44,489 bases of DNA from an uncultured Alphaproteobacteria bacterium (GTDB taxonomy: Bacteria; Pseudomonadota; Alphaproteobacteria; Rs-D84): positions 1-44,489 of the forward strand of contig CAJONJ010000032.1 in NCBI GenBank assembly GCA_905236005.1, in the 5' to 3' direction. How positions within the stretch are numbered: position 1 is the first letter of the stretch; every line of letters starts with the position of its first letter. The notes under the pieces were generated by a model. That model was not told the DNA's origin and made no database searches. It worked only from the letters and a program-made list of their open reading frames with translations. A program made the position numbers and the translations under genes. This document shows, in pieces, positions 17,455 to 27,603 of the stretch.

Positions 17455-20400
17455 ATGGCAAAATTGATAGTTGATGGAAATTGGGCTGCTGCTGATGTGG
17501 CATACAGATGTGTTGATTGTGCAGCAATTTATCCAATTACTCCCAGCAGTACTATGGGTGAATTAGCTGATGAATGGTCTTTCCAGCATAAAAAAAATAT
17601 TTGGGGTGTGATACCCGAAATTATAGAAATGCAATCAGAAGCAGGTGCAGCAGGTGCTTTGCATGGTGTTTTGCAAATGGGGTCTATGGCTACGACTTTT
17701 ACTGCGTCTCAGGGTTTATTGTTGATGATTCCAAATATGTACAAGATAGCGGGTGAACAGACACCTTGTGTTATGCATGTTGCAGCACGTGCATTGGCTA
17801 CGCACGCATTGTCTATTTTCGGTGACCACAGTGATGTTATGGCTGTTCGGCAAACTGGGTTTGCGTTGCTGTCTTCGCATAATGTTCAACAGGCACATGA
17901 TATGGCTGCGATTGCACATGCTGCAACGTTGCGTGCTCGTGTTCCATTTTTACATTTTTTTGATGGTTTCAGAACCAGTCATGAAGAATCTGCGTTGGTC
18001 AGAATAGAAGATGATGTTTTACGTAAATTGATACCTGATGATTTGGTCGCACAAAATCGTGCACGTGGTATGAATCCTGATAATCCTGTGATTCGTGGAA
18101 CAGCACAAAATCCAGATGTTTATTTCCAAAGTCGTGAGGCTGCTAATTCATTATATGCAAATGTGCCAGAAATTGTTCAAAATTGTATGGATGAATTTGC
18201 AAAATTGACTGGTCGTAAATATGATCTGGTTCATTATGTTGGTGATAAACATGCAAAATATGTTATTGTTGCGATGGGGTCTGCGTGTGAAACCATAGAA
18301 GAAACTTTGGCTTTTTTGCCAGCAGGTGTCGGGTTAATTCGTGTGCATTTATTTAATCCATTTCCAGTAGAAGCTTTCTTGAAAGCATTACCACGGACAG
18401 TAGAACAAATTGCTGTATTAGACAGAACCAAAGAAGCAGGTGCCGTTGGGGAACCTTTGTATCAAAATGTTCGTAGTATTGTTGATTCCAGTGTGTCAGT
18501 TTTTGGTGGTCGTTATGGTTTGGGATCTAAAGAATTTAAACCCAGAGATGTCAAAGCGATTGTTGAATACATGATGCGTGGTGAATTACATCATAATTTT
18601 ACAGTCGGTATAGATGATGATTTAACACATTTATCTTTGGATACAGATAAAACATTTACAATAGAAAACCCAGATGTTAAAACTGCGATTTTATATGGAA
18701 TAGGCAGTGATGGAACTGTGGGGGCTGTTAAAAATATTGTTAAAATAGTTGGTGAAAATTCTGATTTATATCCGCAGTCTTATGCTGTGTACGATTCTAA
18801 AAAATCTGGTGGTATAACTGCATCGCATATCAGATTTTCACATCAGCCGATTAAAAGTGAATATTTGGTAGAATCTGCGGATTTTATTTGTGTGTCTAAT
18901 TTTATGATTGCACAAAGATTCGATGTGTTTAATGCTTTGCGTCCCGGTGGAACAGTGATGATAAATACAGCAATGAAACCAGATGAAGCATTTATAAATT
19001 TACCAAAATCTGCCCAGGAACATTTAATTCGTATGCGGGCTAATTTGTATTTTCTTGATGCTAATCGGGCAGCTGCTGAATTAGGATTGGGTAATCGCAT
19101 AAATACTTTCATTATGTTAAATTTCTTTAATTTAACAAATGTCATAGATGCAAATGTTGCCAAAGATGCTGCTAAGGCTGCAATAGAAAAAACGTATAAA
19201 AAGAAAGGTATGGATGTTGTTCAGGCAAATTGGAATGCTGTGGACAAAGCAGATGTGTATTTGTGTAAATATGATTTTCCGTCATCTGTATCTGATTTAG
19301 CACCAGATTTTGTACCGGCTATGACATTGAATACACCAGCTGAAATAGCAGGCACACTGGGTGAAATGGCGGCTGGTCGTGGTGATGATATTCCTGTGTC
19401 CAGATTTAAAGTTGGTGGAACATTTGGTGCAGGTCAATATCCAGTCGGCACTGCAAAATACGAAAAACGTGCGTTGGCGGTGCGTGTCGCAAATTGTGAT
19501 TTAAGCAAATGTATCCAGTGTGGAAAATGTTCTATGTTATGTCCGCATGGTGCAATTCGTATCAAAGTAATGAACAAATCTGAAATGGAAAAAGCACAGA
19601 AAAATGGTGTTGTGGTTGTTCCAATGAAAACACCAGAATTGGGAAATGATTTGTTCTATACATTGAATATATCGCCATCTGATTGTACAGGTTGTGGTTT
19701 GTGTATGAAAAATTGTCCAGTCGGAGCAATTTCTTTGATACCAATGAAAGACGGTATTCAGAATCAAAAAAAGTTTGATGCGGCATTACAAATTCCTGAG
19801 ATAGATAAACAGAAATTGAATTTAAATATCCCAAAGCATGTTGAATTGTTGCCACATTATTTTGAATTTCCCGGTGCATGTTCTGGTTGCGGTGAAACGC
19901 CATATATTCGTTTAATGGCACATTTGTTTGGTGATAAAATGGTTGTTGCAAATGCGACTGGATGTTCATCTATTTATGGTGGTAATTTACCAACTACACC
20001 TTGGACATGTGATGAAAATGGACGTGGGCCAGCATGGTCTAATTCTTTGTTTGAAGATAATGCTGAATATGGTTTAGGTATGCGAATCGCTTTGAATCAA
20101 AAACGGTCTGCGTTAAGAAATGTTTTATTTGAATTAAATATTCCAAACGTAGAATCTTTATTCGCAGAACAAGACATTACAAAACAACGTCAAATCAAAC
20201 AAGATTTGCAAAAACAGTTATCACAATTATCTGATAATCGTGCCAGGTATGCGGAAACTTTATTAGATGCGATTGTTGATAAATCTGTTTGGATTGTTGG
20301 CGGTGATGGTTGGGCATATGATATCGGTTATGGTGGTTTAGATCATATTTTGCACAGTGGTGAAAATGTGAATATCTTGGTTCTGGATACAGAAGGTTAT

Positions 20401-20952
20401 TCAAACACGGGTGGACAGCAATCTAAATCAACACCGTTTGGTGCATCTATGAAATTTGCAATTGGTGGAAAAACACATGCAAAAAAAGATTTGGGTATGT
20501 TGGCAATGATGTCTGGTGCATACGTTGCACAGATTGCTTTGGGTGCCAACCAAGCACAAGCAATACGTGCATTTCGTGAAGCAGAAAGTTTTGATGGGCC
20601 ATCTATTATATTAGCTTATGCACCATGTATCGCACATGGGTTTGCATTACAAAATGGTGTTGAACATCAGGTTAATTTAGTAAATACTGGTGCATGGCCA
20701 TTATACAGATTTAATCCATCTGTGATAGAAAATGGGCAAAATCCATTAACTATGGATTCACATGTTGATGTTCCGTTCCCATTGGAAGAATTTATGAAAT
20801 CTGAAACACGATTTGCAGCAGCACGATCTGTGAATCCTAATTTTGATAAATTGGTGGAACAAGCAAAAGCTAATAATTTATACAAAGCAGAATTAAAGCA
20901 ACATATTGCTAATTTTGCAGTCAAAATAAATAAAGATAACGGGGAAGGCTGA
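17455..20952 (+). CDS. nifJ: Pyruvate:ferredoxin (flavodoxin) oxidoreductase, single-chain
   Basis: DGNWAAADVAYRCVDCAAIYPITPSSTMGE; two 4Fe-4S motifs (CIQCGKCSMLCP, CTGCGLCMKNCP); TPP-binding GDGWAYDIGYGG; full-length, about 1165 aa. Confidence 0.97.
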   Translation: MAKLIVDGNWAAADVAYRCVDCAAIYPITPSSTMGELADEWSFQHKKNIWGVIPEIIEMQSEAGAAGALHGVLQMGSMATTFTASQGLLLMIPNMYKIAGEQTPCVMHVAARALATHALSIFGDHSDVMAVRQTGFALLSSHNVQQAHDMAAIAHAATLRARVPFLHFFDGFRTSHEESALVRIEDDVLRKLIPDDLVAQNRARGMNPDNPVIRGTAQNPDVYFQSREAANSLYANVPEIVQNCMDEFAKLTGRKYDLVHYVGDKHAKYVIVAMGSACETIEETLAFLPAGVGLIRVHLFNPFPVEAFLKALPRTVEQIAVLDRTKEAGAVGEPLYQNVRSIVDSSVSVFGGRYGLGSKEFKPRDVKAIVEYMMRGELHHNFTVGIDDDLTHLSLDTDKTFTIENPDVKTAILYGIGSDGTVGAVKNIVKIVGENSDLYPQSYAVYDSKKSGGITASHIRFSHQPIKSEYLVESADFICVSNFMIAQRFDVFNALRPGGTVMINTAMKPDEAFINLPKSAQEHLIRMRANLYFLDANRAAAELGLGNRINTFIMLNFFNLTNVIDANVAKDAAKAAIEKTYKKKGMDVVQANWNAVDKADVYLCKYDFPSSVSDLAPDFVPAMTLNTPAEIAGTLGEMAAGRGDDIPVSRFKVGGTFGAGQYPVGTAKYEKRALAVRVANCDLSKCIQCGKCSMLCPHGAIRIKVMNKSEMEKAQKNGVVVVPMKTPELGNDLFYTLNISPSDCTGCGLCMKNCPVGAISLIPMKDGIQNQKKFDAALQIPEIDKQKLNLNIPKHVELLPHYFEFPGACSGCGETPYIRLMAHLFGDKMVVANATGCSSIYGGNLPTTPWTCDENGRGPAWSNSLFEDNAEYGLGMRIALNQKRSALRNVLFELNIPNVESLFAEQDITKQRQIKQDLQKQLSQLSDNRARYAETLLDAIVDKSVWIVGGDGWAYDIGYGGLDHILHSGENVNILVLDTEGYSNTGGQQSKSTPFGASMKFAIGGKTHAKKDLGMLAMMSGAYVAQIALGANQAQAIRAFREAESFDGPSIILAYAPCIAHGFALQNGVEHQVNLVNTGAWPLYRFNPSVIENGQNPLTMDSHVDVPFPLEEFMKSETRFAAARSVNPNFDKLVEQAKANNLYKAELKQHIANFAVKINKDNGEG

Positions 20953-20956
20953 TATT

Positions 20957-21850
20957 ATGAAAACACATGATGCTTTGTGGGAATATATAAAAAAATCTGA
21001 ACGACGTGCGATTATTGATGATGTGTTTTATGCACGTATGTCGTCAGATATTGCAAAAAAATTTGATTCGGGGTGTTATGATATAAGAATTGCAGAACAT
21101 AAAAAATGTATTAATGAATTAAACAATTTGCATATAAAATATCCTGCAAATGCAAAACCTGTGTTTTATTTGTATATTGTTCCAGATGATAATTTTGTGG
21201 AATTGTTACGGTATCCATATAAATACAGAAAAGGTGGTGGCAGACCTGTGGATTGTTATGATATGGATGGGTTTAGTGCTGCGTATGGTTCAAGCCAAAA
21301 TCTGCTGAACTCAGACAGGCCGGTCAGCATGGAACAACATGTGAACAATATACATGAATATGCACATTTAATACAGCATCAATTTGGTTCTGATGCTCAG
21401 ATGTTTGGGGAAGGTTTTGCGGAATTGGTTCCTTGGTATGTTATGGAATACGATAAAATAAATCCTATACATGTCGCAGCTATGCGTTCAATGAATAAAG
21501 TGTATACGGCAAATGAATTGTTAAGCAGTGTGAAATTTTCTGACAAGGTTCCAAATATGACATGTTCTTTTCAGCCATCGTATATGTCGTCTTATTTGTG
21601 GGTCAGGGCGGTTGTTGAACATATTCATTCAAAATTTAAACTATCACGTGTTGATGCAACCCAAAAATTTTTAGAATTGTATCGCAATGTTAAATTTAGT
21701 GGACATTTATTGGCTGAAGGGTTAGCAAAAGAAATAGGTATGGATGCTGACAAATTATTAAATTCAACAGAATATCAAATGGATGTTTTGAAACAAATAG
21801 AAACAGAAGCTGTTGTAACAAACATTAGGACAAGGGGTAACGAAAAATGA
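20957..21850 (+). CDS. Putative gluzincin-like zinc metallopeptidase (HEYAH...EGFAE), no signal peptide evident
   Basis: NNIHEYAHLIQHQFGSDAQMFGEGFAELVPWYVM: HExxH plus downstream EGFAE. Four bp after nifJ. Confidence 0.65.
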   Translation: MKTHDALWEYIKKSERRAIIDDVFYARMSSDIAKKFDSGCYDIRIAEHKKCINELNNLHIKYPANAKPVFYLYIVPDDNFVELLRYPYKYRKGGGRPVDCYDMDGFSAAYGSSQNLLNSDRPVSMEQHVNNIHEYAHLIQHQFGSDAQMFGEGFAELVPWYVMEYDKINPIHVAAMRSMNKVYTANELLSSVKFSDKVPNMTCSFQPSYMSSYLWVRAVVEHIHSKFKLSRVDATQKFLELYRNVKFSGHLLAEGLAKEIGMDADKLLNSTEYQMDVLKQIETEAVVTNIRTRGNEK

Positions 21851-22272
21851 AAAAAATTTTATTGTTTATGATGGTTATTTTATTAACTGCTTGCCAGACT
21901 AAGCATCGTGGGTACGTTTTCCCAGAAGATTTAGATAGTAAATTGACCGGTATAAAGACAACTCAGCAATTACAGGATGTTATTGGTGACCCCCAGACTA
22001 AGACAATCTATGGAGATGAAGTTTGGATATACTACGGGGCTGATGAAACCAGACGTGGTCCTTTTCCTGTGGCATATGATAATAGAACCGTCTTGTTGGC
22101 ATGGGTCAAAGGTAATCAAATCGTAAAAACTCAGGTTTTGCATGATGAAGATTTGAAATCTGTAACAATGGCAAAGGGGGAAACGGATATTCCTGCTGCT
22201 ATAGAATTAAATGCTTTGGAAGAATTGTTTAACAATATCGGGCGGTTCTCGCCTGCGGGGTTGGGACAATAA
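21847..22272 (+). CDS. BamE/SmpA-OmlA-like outer-membrane lipoprotein
   Basis: Lipobox LLTAC; LDSKLTGIKTTQQLQDVIGDPQTKTIYGDEVWIYYG resembles BamE. ATGA overlap with the upstream gene. Confidence 0.75.
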   Translation: MKKILLFMMVILLTACQTKHRGYVFPEDLDSKLTGIKTTQQLQDVIGDPQTKTIYGDEVWIYYGADETRRGPFPVAYDNRTVLLAWVKGNQIVKTQVLHDEDLKSVTMAKGETDIPAAIELNALEELFNNIGRFSPAGLGQ

Positions 22273-22357
22273 TTTTTTGCCAAAGATTTGTTTTTTCAAT
22301 TTTTTGTGTTATAATATGCCCATATAGAGAGAATGGCAACAGATAAGAGTTGTTAAT

Positions 22358-22927
22358 ATGCCGACAAAAAAAATGGATTTTAAATCTGGTCAATATGTTG
22401 TTTATCCAACCCAAGGTGTTGGTAAATTGCTTCGTATAGAAGAACAAACAATTGGTGGCCAAAAAATAAAAATGATGGTTATAGATTTTGAAAGAAATCA
22501 TATGACATTGCGTGTTCCGTTGGATCGTGCTGAAATATCTGGATTGCGTCCATTGACCAGTGTTAAAAAGATGGATGAAGCGATTGCTTCTGCTAAGGGC
22601 AAAGCGGGTGCTAAACGTATGATTTGGGCACGTCGTGCCGCACAGTATGAAGAAAATATAAATTCTGGTGACCCGATGAAATTAGCAGAGGTTGTGCGTG
22701 ACCTGCAAAGACGAACTGCTAATGATACAATGACATTTTCAGCCAGACAGTTGTATTTACGTGCTTTGGAACGCATGGCTCAGGAATTTGCGGTGTTGCA
22801 TAAAATGGATTTAGATGCTGCATCTGATAAAATAGAAGATATTTTAGGTGTTCCAAAAGAAATAGATTTAAATGCTATTGATGAAGACGAAGAAGATGTT
22901 GACGAATCTGAAGAAGACGAAGAATAA
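22358..22927 (+). CDS. carD: CarD family transcriptional regulator
   Basis: FKSGQYVVYPTQGVGKLLRIEEQTIGGQKIKMMVIDFERNHMTLRVPLDRA and RAAQYEENINSGDPMKLAEVVRDL. Confidence 0.95.
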   Translation: MPTKKMDFKSGQYVVYPTQGVGKLLRIEEQTIGGQKIKMMVIDFERNHMTLRVPLDRAEISGLRPLTSVKKMDEAIASAKGKAGAKRMIWARRAAQYEENINSGDPMKLAEVVRDLQRRTANDTMTFSARQLYLRALERMAQEFAVLHKMDLDAASDKIEDILGVPKEIDLNAIDEDEEDVDESEEDEE

Positions 22928-22931
22928 TTTT

Positions 22932-22957
22932 AACGCATCATTTTGATGCGTTTTTTT
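22932..22957. terminator. Intrinsic terminator after carD
   Basis: AACGCATCA-tttt-TGATGCGTTTTTTT hairpin followed by a T run. Confidence 0.8.
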
Positions 22958-23017
22958 CTTGTCTTTATATTTTTTTTTCGCAATCATATGTATATAGAAT
23001 AAACAAAGGAAGTAAAC

Positions 23018-23467
23018 ATGGCAGGCAGCATAAATAAAGTAATATTAGTTGGTAATATCGGTCAAGAACCTCAGGTTCGCACTATGCAAAGTGGTCAAAA
23101 AGTGGTCAGTTTTTCATTGGCTACATCTGAAAGATGGCGAGATAGACAAAGTGGCGAACAGAAAGAACAAACAGAATGGCATCGTATTGTGATTTTTAAT
23201 CCAAGTTTGGTTGATGTTGCAGAACGTATGTTACAAAAGGGTACAAAATTGTATTTGGAAGGTTCACTTCGTACACGTAAATGGCAAAATCAACAGGGTG
23301 TTGATACATTTACAACGGAGGTTGTATTAAACCCATATGCAGGTCAAATGGTTATATTGTCTGGTGCAAAGGCTATGGATGGCGGTTCTGACACAAACAG
23401 CAGCACATCATCACAACCACGTGAAGAAGTTCGTATAGAAGATATCGCAGACGATATTCCGTTCTAA
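23018..23467 (+). CDS. ssb: Single-stranded DNA-binding protein
   Basis: INKVILVGNIGQEPQVRTMQSGQKVVSFSLATSERW...TEWHRIVIF; acidic C-terminal tip ADDIPF. Confidence 0.97.
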   Translation: MAGSINKVILVGNIGQEPQVRTMQSGQKVVSFSLATSERWRDRQSGEQKEQTEWHRIVIFNPSLVDVAERMLQKGTKLYLEGSLRTRKWQNQQGVDTFTTEVVLNPYAGQMVILSGAKAMDGGSDTNSSTSSQPREEVRIEDIADDIPF

Positions 23468-23484
23468 TAAAAATTATACATAAA

Positions 23485-23515
23485 AAAACACCGCACGATT
23501 GTACGGTGTTTTTTG
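23485..23515. terminator. Intrinsic terminator after ssb
   Basis: AAAACACCGcAC-gatt-GTaCGGTGTTTTTT, one mismatch in the stem. Confidence 0.75.
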
Positions 23516-23529
23516 TTTTATATCAATGA

Positions 23530-24768
23530 TTATGATAATTTGTGAATTACCAAACCACTGCGTAATTTTGGTTCAAACCAAGTTGTCTTTGGTGGCATAA
23601 TGTTGCCTGTATCTGCAATGTCAATGATTTGACGCATTGTCACCGGATACAAAGCAAATGCTGCGACCATTTCACCAGAATCTACACGTTTTTTCAATTC
23701 GCCTAATCCACGAATTCCGCCAACGAAATCTATACGTTTGCTGGTACGTAAATCGCCCAAGTTCAATATTTTATCAAATACCAAATTGGACAATACTGTT
23801 ACATCCAAGACGCCAATTGGGTCGTTGTCGTTGTATGTGCCAGCTTTTGCAGTCAAAGAATACCATTTGCCATCCAAATACATTGAAAAGTTATGTAATT
23901 TTGTTGGTTTATAAATATCTGCACCCATTTCAACAACATCAAAAGATTCTTTCAATTTTTCAATGAATTGTTCAGATGTCAAACCGTTCAAATCTTTGAC
24001 AACACGATTGTAATCAATAACTTTTAATTGGCTTTCTGGGAAAATCACAGCCAAGAAATAATTGTATTCTTCGTTGCCTGTGTGATTTGGGTTTTCATCA
24101 CGTTTTTCAGCACCCACACGTGCAGCAGCAGCAGTTCTGTGATGTCCGTCTGCAACATAAAAAGCAGGCACATTTGCGAATATTTCAGTAATCCGTTTGT
24201 TTGTTGCATCGTCTGTTATTTTCCAGAAAGTATGACCAAAACCATCTTCTGCGACAAAGTCATATTCTGGTTCTTGATTTTCAACAATGTTTTTCACGAT
24301 TTGATTCATTTCGTCAACATCAGGATATGCAAAAAACACAGGTTCCAAATTCGCATTTTGAATACGGACATGAATCATACGGTCATCTTCTTTGTCTTTG
24401 CGTGTTAATTCATGTTTCTTGATTTTGCCAGTCATATAATCATCTACATTTGCAGCAGCAACCAAACCATATTGTGTGCGACCATCCATTGTTTGAGCAT
24501 AAATGTAATACATTTCTTTTTCGTCTTGAACCAACCAGCCGTTTTCTTGCCATTTTTTGAAATTTTCAACTGCTTTGTCATAGGTTTTTTGTTCGTGTTC
24601 ATCAGCAATTGGGTCAAAATCAATTTCTGGTTTAATAATATGTAACAGAGATTTTTCACCAGCTTCCGCCTTGGCTTCGGCTGAATTTAAAACATCGTAT
24701 GGACGTGAAGCAACTTCACTGACCAGATTTTTTGGTGGTCTGACACCTGCAAATGGTTTAATTTTCAT
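23530..24768 (-). CDS. DUF1015 family protein
   Basis: MKIKPFAGVRPPKNLVSEVASRPYDVLN...; VADGHHRTAAAARV; GVLDVTVLSNLVFDKIL. Confidence 0.88.
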   Translation of the reverse strand: MKIKPFAGVRPPKNLVSEVASRPYDVLNSAEAKAEAGEKSLLHIIKPEIDFDPIADEHEQKTYDKAVENFKKWQENGWLVQDEKEMYYIYAQTMDGRTQYGLVAAANVDDYMTGKIKKHELTRKDKEDDRMIHVRIQNANLEPVFFAYPDVDEMNQIVKNIVENQEPEYDFVAEDGFGHTFWKITDDATNKRITEIFANVPAFYVADGHHRTAAAARVGAEKRDENPNHTGNEEYNYFLAVIFPESQLKVIDYNRVVKDLNGLTSEQFIEKLKESFDVVEMGADIYKPTKLHNFSMYLDGKWYSLTAKAGTYNDNDPIGVLDVTVLSNLVFDKILNLGDLRTSKRIDFVGGIRGLGELKKRVDSGEMVAAFALYPVTMRQIIDIADTGNIMPPKTTWFEPKLRSGLVIHKLS

Positions 24769-24854
24769 AGTATATTCCTTTTGTTTTTATCTCAAAACGT
24801 CCAGATTATAACACAAAAAAAATGCTTTTCCAGACTATATATAAAAATATTTAT

Positions 24855-24882
24855 TTGAAAAAAGAAATAAAGCGTATATAAT
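24855..24882 (+). promoter_or_regulatory. Candidate promoter of tRNA-Gln (TTGAAA-N16-TATAAT)
   Basis: TTGAAA 24855-24860, TATAAT 24877-24882, 12 bp before the tRNA. Confidence 0.6.
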
Positions 24883-24894
24883 ATGTTCGCAAAT

Positions 24895-24968
24895 TGGGGC
24901 ATAGTTTAATGGTAGAACACCGGACTCTGACTCCGTTAGTGTTGGTTCGAATCCAGCTGCCCCAACCA
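24895..24968 (+). tRNA. tRNA-Gln(CUG), CCA encoded
   Basis: TGGGGCA...TGCCCCA-A-CCA acceptor; anticodon arm CGGA-CTCTGAC-TCCG (anticodon CTG 24927-24929); T-arm GTTGG-TTCGAAT-CCAGC. Confidence 0.92.
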
Positions 24969-25036
24969 TATTTTGCATCTGTGATGCTTTGTGTGGTGTA
25001 ACTGTGCTGTGTTATAAGTATCAGGTGTTATGAATA

Positions 25037-26824
25037 ATGACTAGATTAAAAGATAGTTTGAAAAAGCATTTGTTGCGTAATATGTTTGTTCGAAATTACA
25101 GCCGTATGTGGCCGTATATAAAGCCAATATGGTTTCGGGCTTTGTTGTCTGTGTTGATTGCGATTCCAATTGGGTCTATGGATGCTTTGATTGCTTTGTC
25201 TTTAAAGCCATATATGGATTTAGTTATGGTGGAAAAATCACTGACGGCTTCGTGGTATATTCCGGTTGTAATTGTGTTGTTTACATGTATACAGGGCGGT
25301 TTAACGTATGTTGCAGAATATTTAAATACGTGGGTTGGAACCAAGATTACTAATCGGTTAAAATATGATTTGTATGCAAAAATGTTGACATACGATACAG
25401 ATTATTTTACCAGAAATGCATCAGGAGATGTTATTTTCAGTTTTAATAATAATGCAGATATGGCCTGCAGCGGTTTGTTGAATAACTTGAAATCGTTTGT
25501 TCAGAAAACCTTTTCATCATTATCGTTGATAGGTGTGTTATTCTATAATTCTTGGCAGTTGGCTTTGGTTTGTTCATTTGTGCTGTTTGGTGCTTTGTTA
25601 CCAATGACCACACTAAGAAAGAAAATGCAAGGTGTGTTTAATAAAAGTATTGCTGCCGATTCCGCTGTGTTGACAACATATAATGAAACATATGCAGGAA
25701 ATCGGACAATTACTGCATATAATTTAGCTGAATTACAAAAAAGCAAATTTAAGACCATTTTGCATAACGTTTTAATGATTAGGTTAAAAATGTTGCAAAA
25801 AACCAGATGGTTGACACCTGTGATGCATATTATATTGTCTACTGGTATAGGTTTGTCTATTTGGTTCGGTTCACATTTGGTTTTAAGTGGCAGTATCACC
25901 AGTGGGAGTTTCGTGTCATTTTTAACCGCTTTGATTATGTTGTATCAGCCGATTAAGGGTATCGGCGGAACTTATAATGGCGTGTTAATGTCCTTTATGG
26001 CAATTGAAAATGTATTCAATATGTTTAATACTGTTCCAAAAGTGCAAAATGCACCAAATCCAAAGCCGTTTAATTCTAAATTTAAAACCATAGAATTTAA
26101 AGATTTGTCGTTTGAATATAATGCTGGGGTACCCGTATTAAAAGATATAAATTTAACTGTGAAACGTGGGGAAACACTGGCATTGGTTGGTAATTCTGGG
26201 GGGGGTAAAACGACAGTTGTGAATTTAATCCCAAGATTTTATGATGTGACCCAGGGGGCTATATTGGTTGATGGTGTTGATATCAGGCAGATAGATATGT
26301 ATGATTTACGTCAGAATATAGCAGTCGTGTTCCAAGATAATTTCCTGTTTTCTGGAACAATTCGTGATAACATTTTGTTGGGTAATGAAAATGCAACCCA
26401 GGCAGAACTGGACAAGGCAGTCAAAATGGCATATCTGGAAGACGTAGTTGCTGGGTTAAAGGACGGATTAGATACACAGATTGGTGAACGTGGAATAATG
26501 TTGTCTGGTGGTCAGCGTCAACGTGTTGCAATTGCCAGAGCATTTTTGAAAAATGCACCGATTTTGATTTTAGACGAAGCGACATCTGCATTGGATAATA
26601 AATCCGAAGCAATTGTGCAAAAAGCTATTGAAAATTTGATGCAAGATAAAACAGTGTTTGTGATTGCACACAGATTATCAACAATCAGAAATGCAACCAA
26701 CATAGCAGTTATTAACGAAGGTCGGATTGTAGAAACTGGAACGCATGATGAATTGTTAAAGACCGAATGTGGTGCGTATAAAATGTTGTATGACATGCAA
26801 TTTAAAACAAATCAGGAAGCATAG
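25037..26824 (+). CDS. ABC transporter, fused permease/ATPase (MsbA-like exporter)
   Basis: Six-TM domain followed by Walker A GNSGGGKTT, signature LSGGQRQRVAIARAFLK, Walker B ILILDEATSALD. Confidence 0.92.
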   Translation: MTRLKDSLKKHLLRNMFVRNYSRMWPYIKPIWFRALLSVLIAIPIGSMDALIALSLKPYMDLVMVEKSLTASWYIPVVIVLFTCIQGGLTYVAEYLNTWVGTKITNRLKYDLYAKMLTYDTDYFTRNASGDVIFSFNNNADMACSGLLNNLKSFVQKTFSSLSLIGVLFYNSWQLALVCSFVLFGALLPMTTLRKKMQGVFNKSIAADSAVLTTYNETYAGNRTITAYNLAELQKSKFKTILHNVLMIRLKMLQKTRWLTPVMHIILSTGIGLSIWFGSHLVLSGSITSGSFVSFLTALIMLYQPIKGIGGTYNGVLMSFMAIENVFNMFNTVPKVQNAPNPKPFNSKFKTIEFKDLSFEYNAGVPVLKDINLTVKRGETLALVGNSGGGKTTVVNLIPRFYDVTQGAILVDGVDIRQIDMYDLRQNIAVVFQDNFLFSGTIRDNILLGNENATQAELDKAVKMAYLEDVVAGLKDGLDTQIGERGIMLSGGQRQRVAIARAFLKNAPILILDEATSALDNKSEAIVQKAIENLMQDKTVFVIAHRLSTIRNATNIAVINEGRIVETGTHDELLKTECGAYKMLYDMQFKTNQEA

Positions 26825-26826
26825 TT

Positions 26827-27426
26827 TTACCATTCCATACGCTGTATAAATCTGATAACAGTTATGGGTTGAACGCCTAGTATTTTGGCTATTTTATAGG
26901 TGGATGTGCCTGAATCTAGGAGTTTTCTGATTTTTCTTGTGTTTTTTGCTAACTTTAATTCTCTTGATTTGGCAGACAGTGGGCGCCCCAATTTTTTTCC
27001 AGTGGCTTTGATGTTGTCCAAAGAGGCTTTGGTTCGTTGGCTGATAAGATTACGTTCTATTTCTGCGGATAAACCAAAAGCAAAAGCCATAACTTTGGAT
27101 TGAATATCGTTTCCTAGCCGGTAGTTTTCTTTAATTGTCCAAACTTTGCAATTTTTAATTAAACAATTTTCCAGAATTCGCATAACTTCCATCAAAGAAC
27201 GTCCCAATCTAGAAATCTCGCAAGCAATCAAAGTGTCATCTGATTGTAATTTATTTAGTAGTTTTCCTAGCTTGCGTTTTTTTAGGGGTTGGCGCGAAGA
27301 TATGGTTTCTGCAACCCAATCATCTATAACTAAATTATTTTGTTTTGCAAATTGTGTAATTTCGAAACGTTGATGTTCAAGTGTTTGTTTGTCAGAACTG
27401 ACACGAATATATCCAATAATAGACAT
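26827..27426 (-). CDS. Small serine recombinase (resolvase/invertase family) with C-terminal HTH
   Basis: MSIIGYIRVSSDKQTLEHQR (catalytic Ser), EISRLGRSLMEVMRILE, GLSAEIERNLISQRTKASLDNIKATGKKLGRP, C-terminal TYKIAKILGVQPITVIRFIQR. True start likely 27426 (SD AAGGAG). Confidence 0.92.
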   Translation of the reverse strand: MSIIGYIRVSSDKQTLEHQRFEITQFAKQNNLVIDDWVAETISSRQPLKKRKLGKLLNKLQSDDTLIACEISRLGRSLMEVMRILENCLIKNCKVWTIKENYRLGNDIQSKVMAFAFGLSAEIERNLISQRTKASLDNIKATGKKLGRPLSAKSRELKLAKNTRKIRKLLDSGTSTYKIAKILGVQPITVIRFIQRMEW

Positions 27427-27475
27427 TTTGTAACTCCTTGTATTTATGGCGTTTTTTGTTGGTTTTTTGGTATAT

Positions 27476-27496
27476 TTTAAACGTACGATTGTGTAA
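27476..27496. repeat. Direct repeat copy 1 (21 bp) in recombinase-adhesin intergenic region
   Basis: TTTAAACGTACGATTGTGTAA; 18/21 identical to the copy at 27609-27629. Confidence 0.7.
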
Positions 27497-27603
27497 GCCC
27501 AAGCCAACACACCAGAAACCCAACACAAAAAACCGTTAAACATATTAAATTTCTGCGGGTTATAAAAACAAACAAACATATACATATAAAAGTAAAAAAA
27601 TAG

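Noticed and set aside
24970-24990. tRNA terminator hairpin GCATC-tgt-GATGC
   Set aside because: Short stem without a T-run; not enough to call an intrinsic terminator.
26827-27426. Complete transposon or integrative element around the recombinase
   Set aside because: No transposase, terminal inverted repeats or target duplications seen. The stop codon lies 2 bp from that of the ABC transporter, with no element boundary visible.
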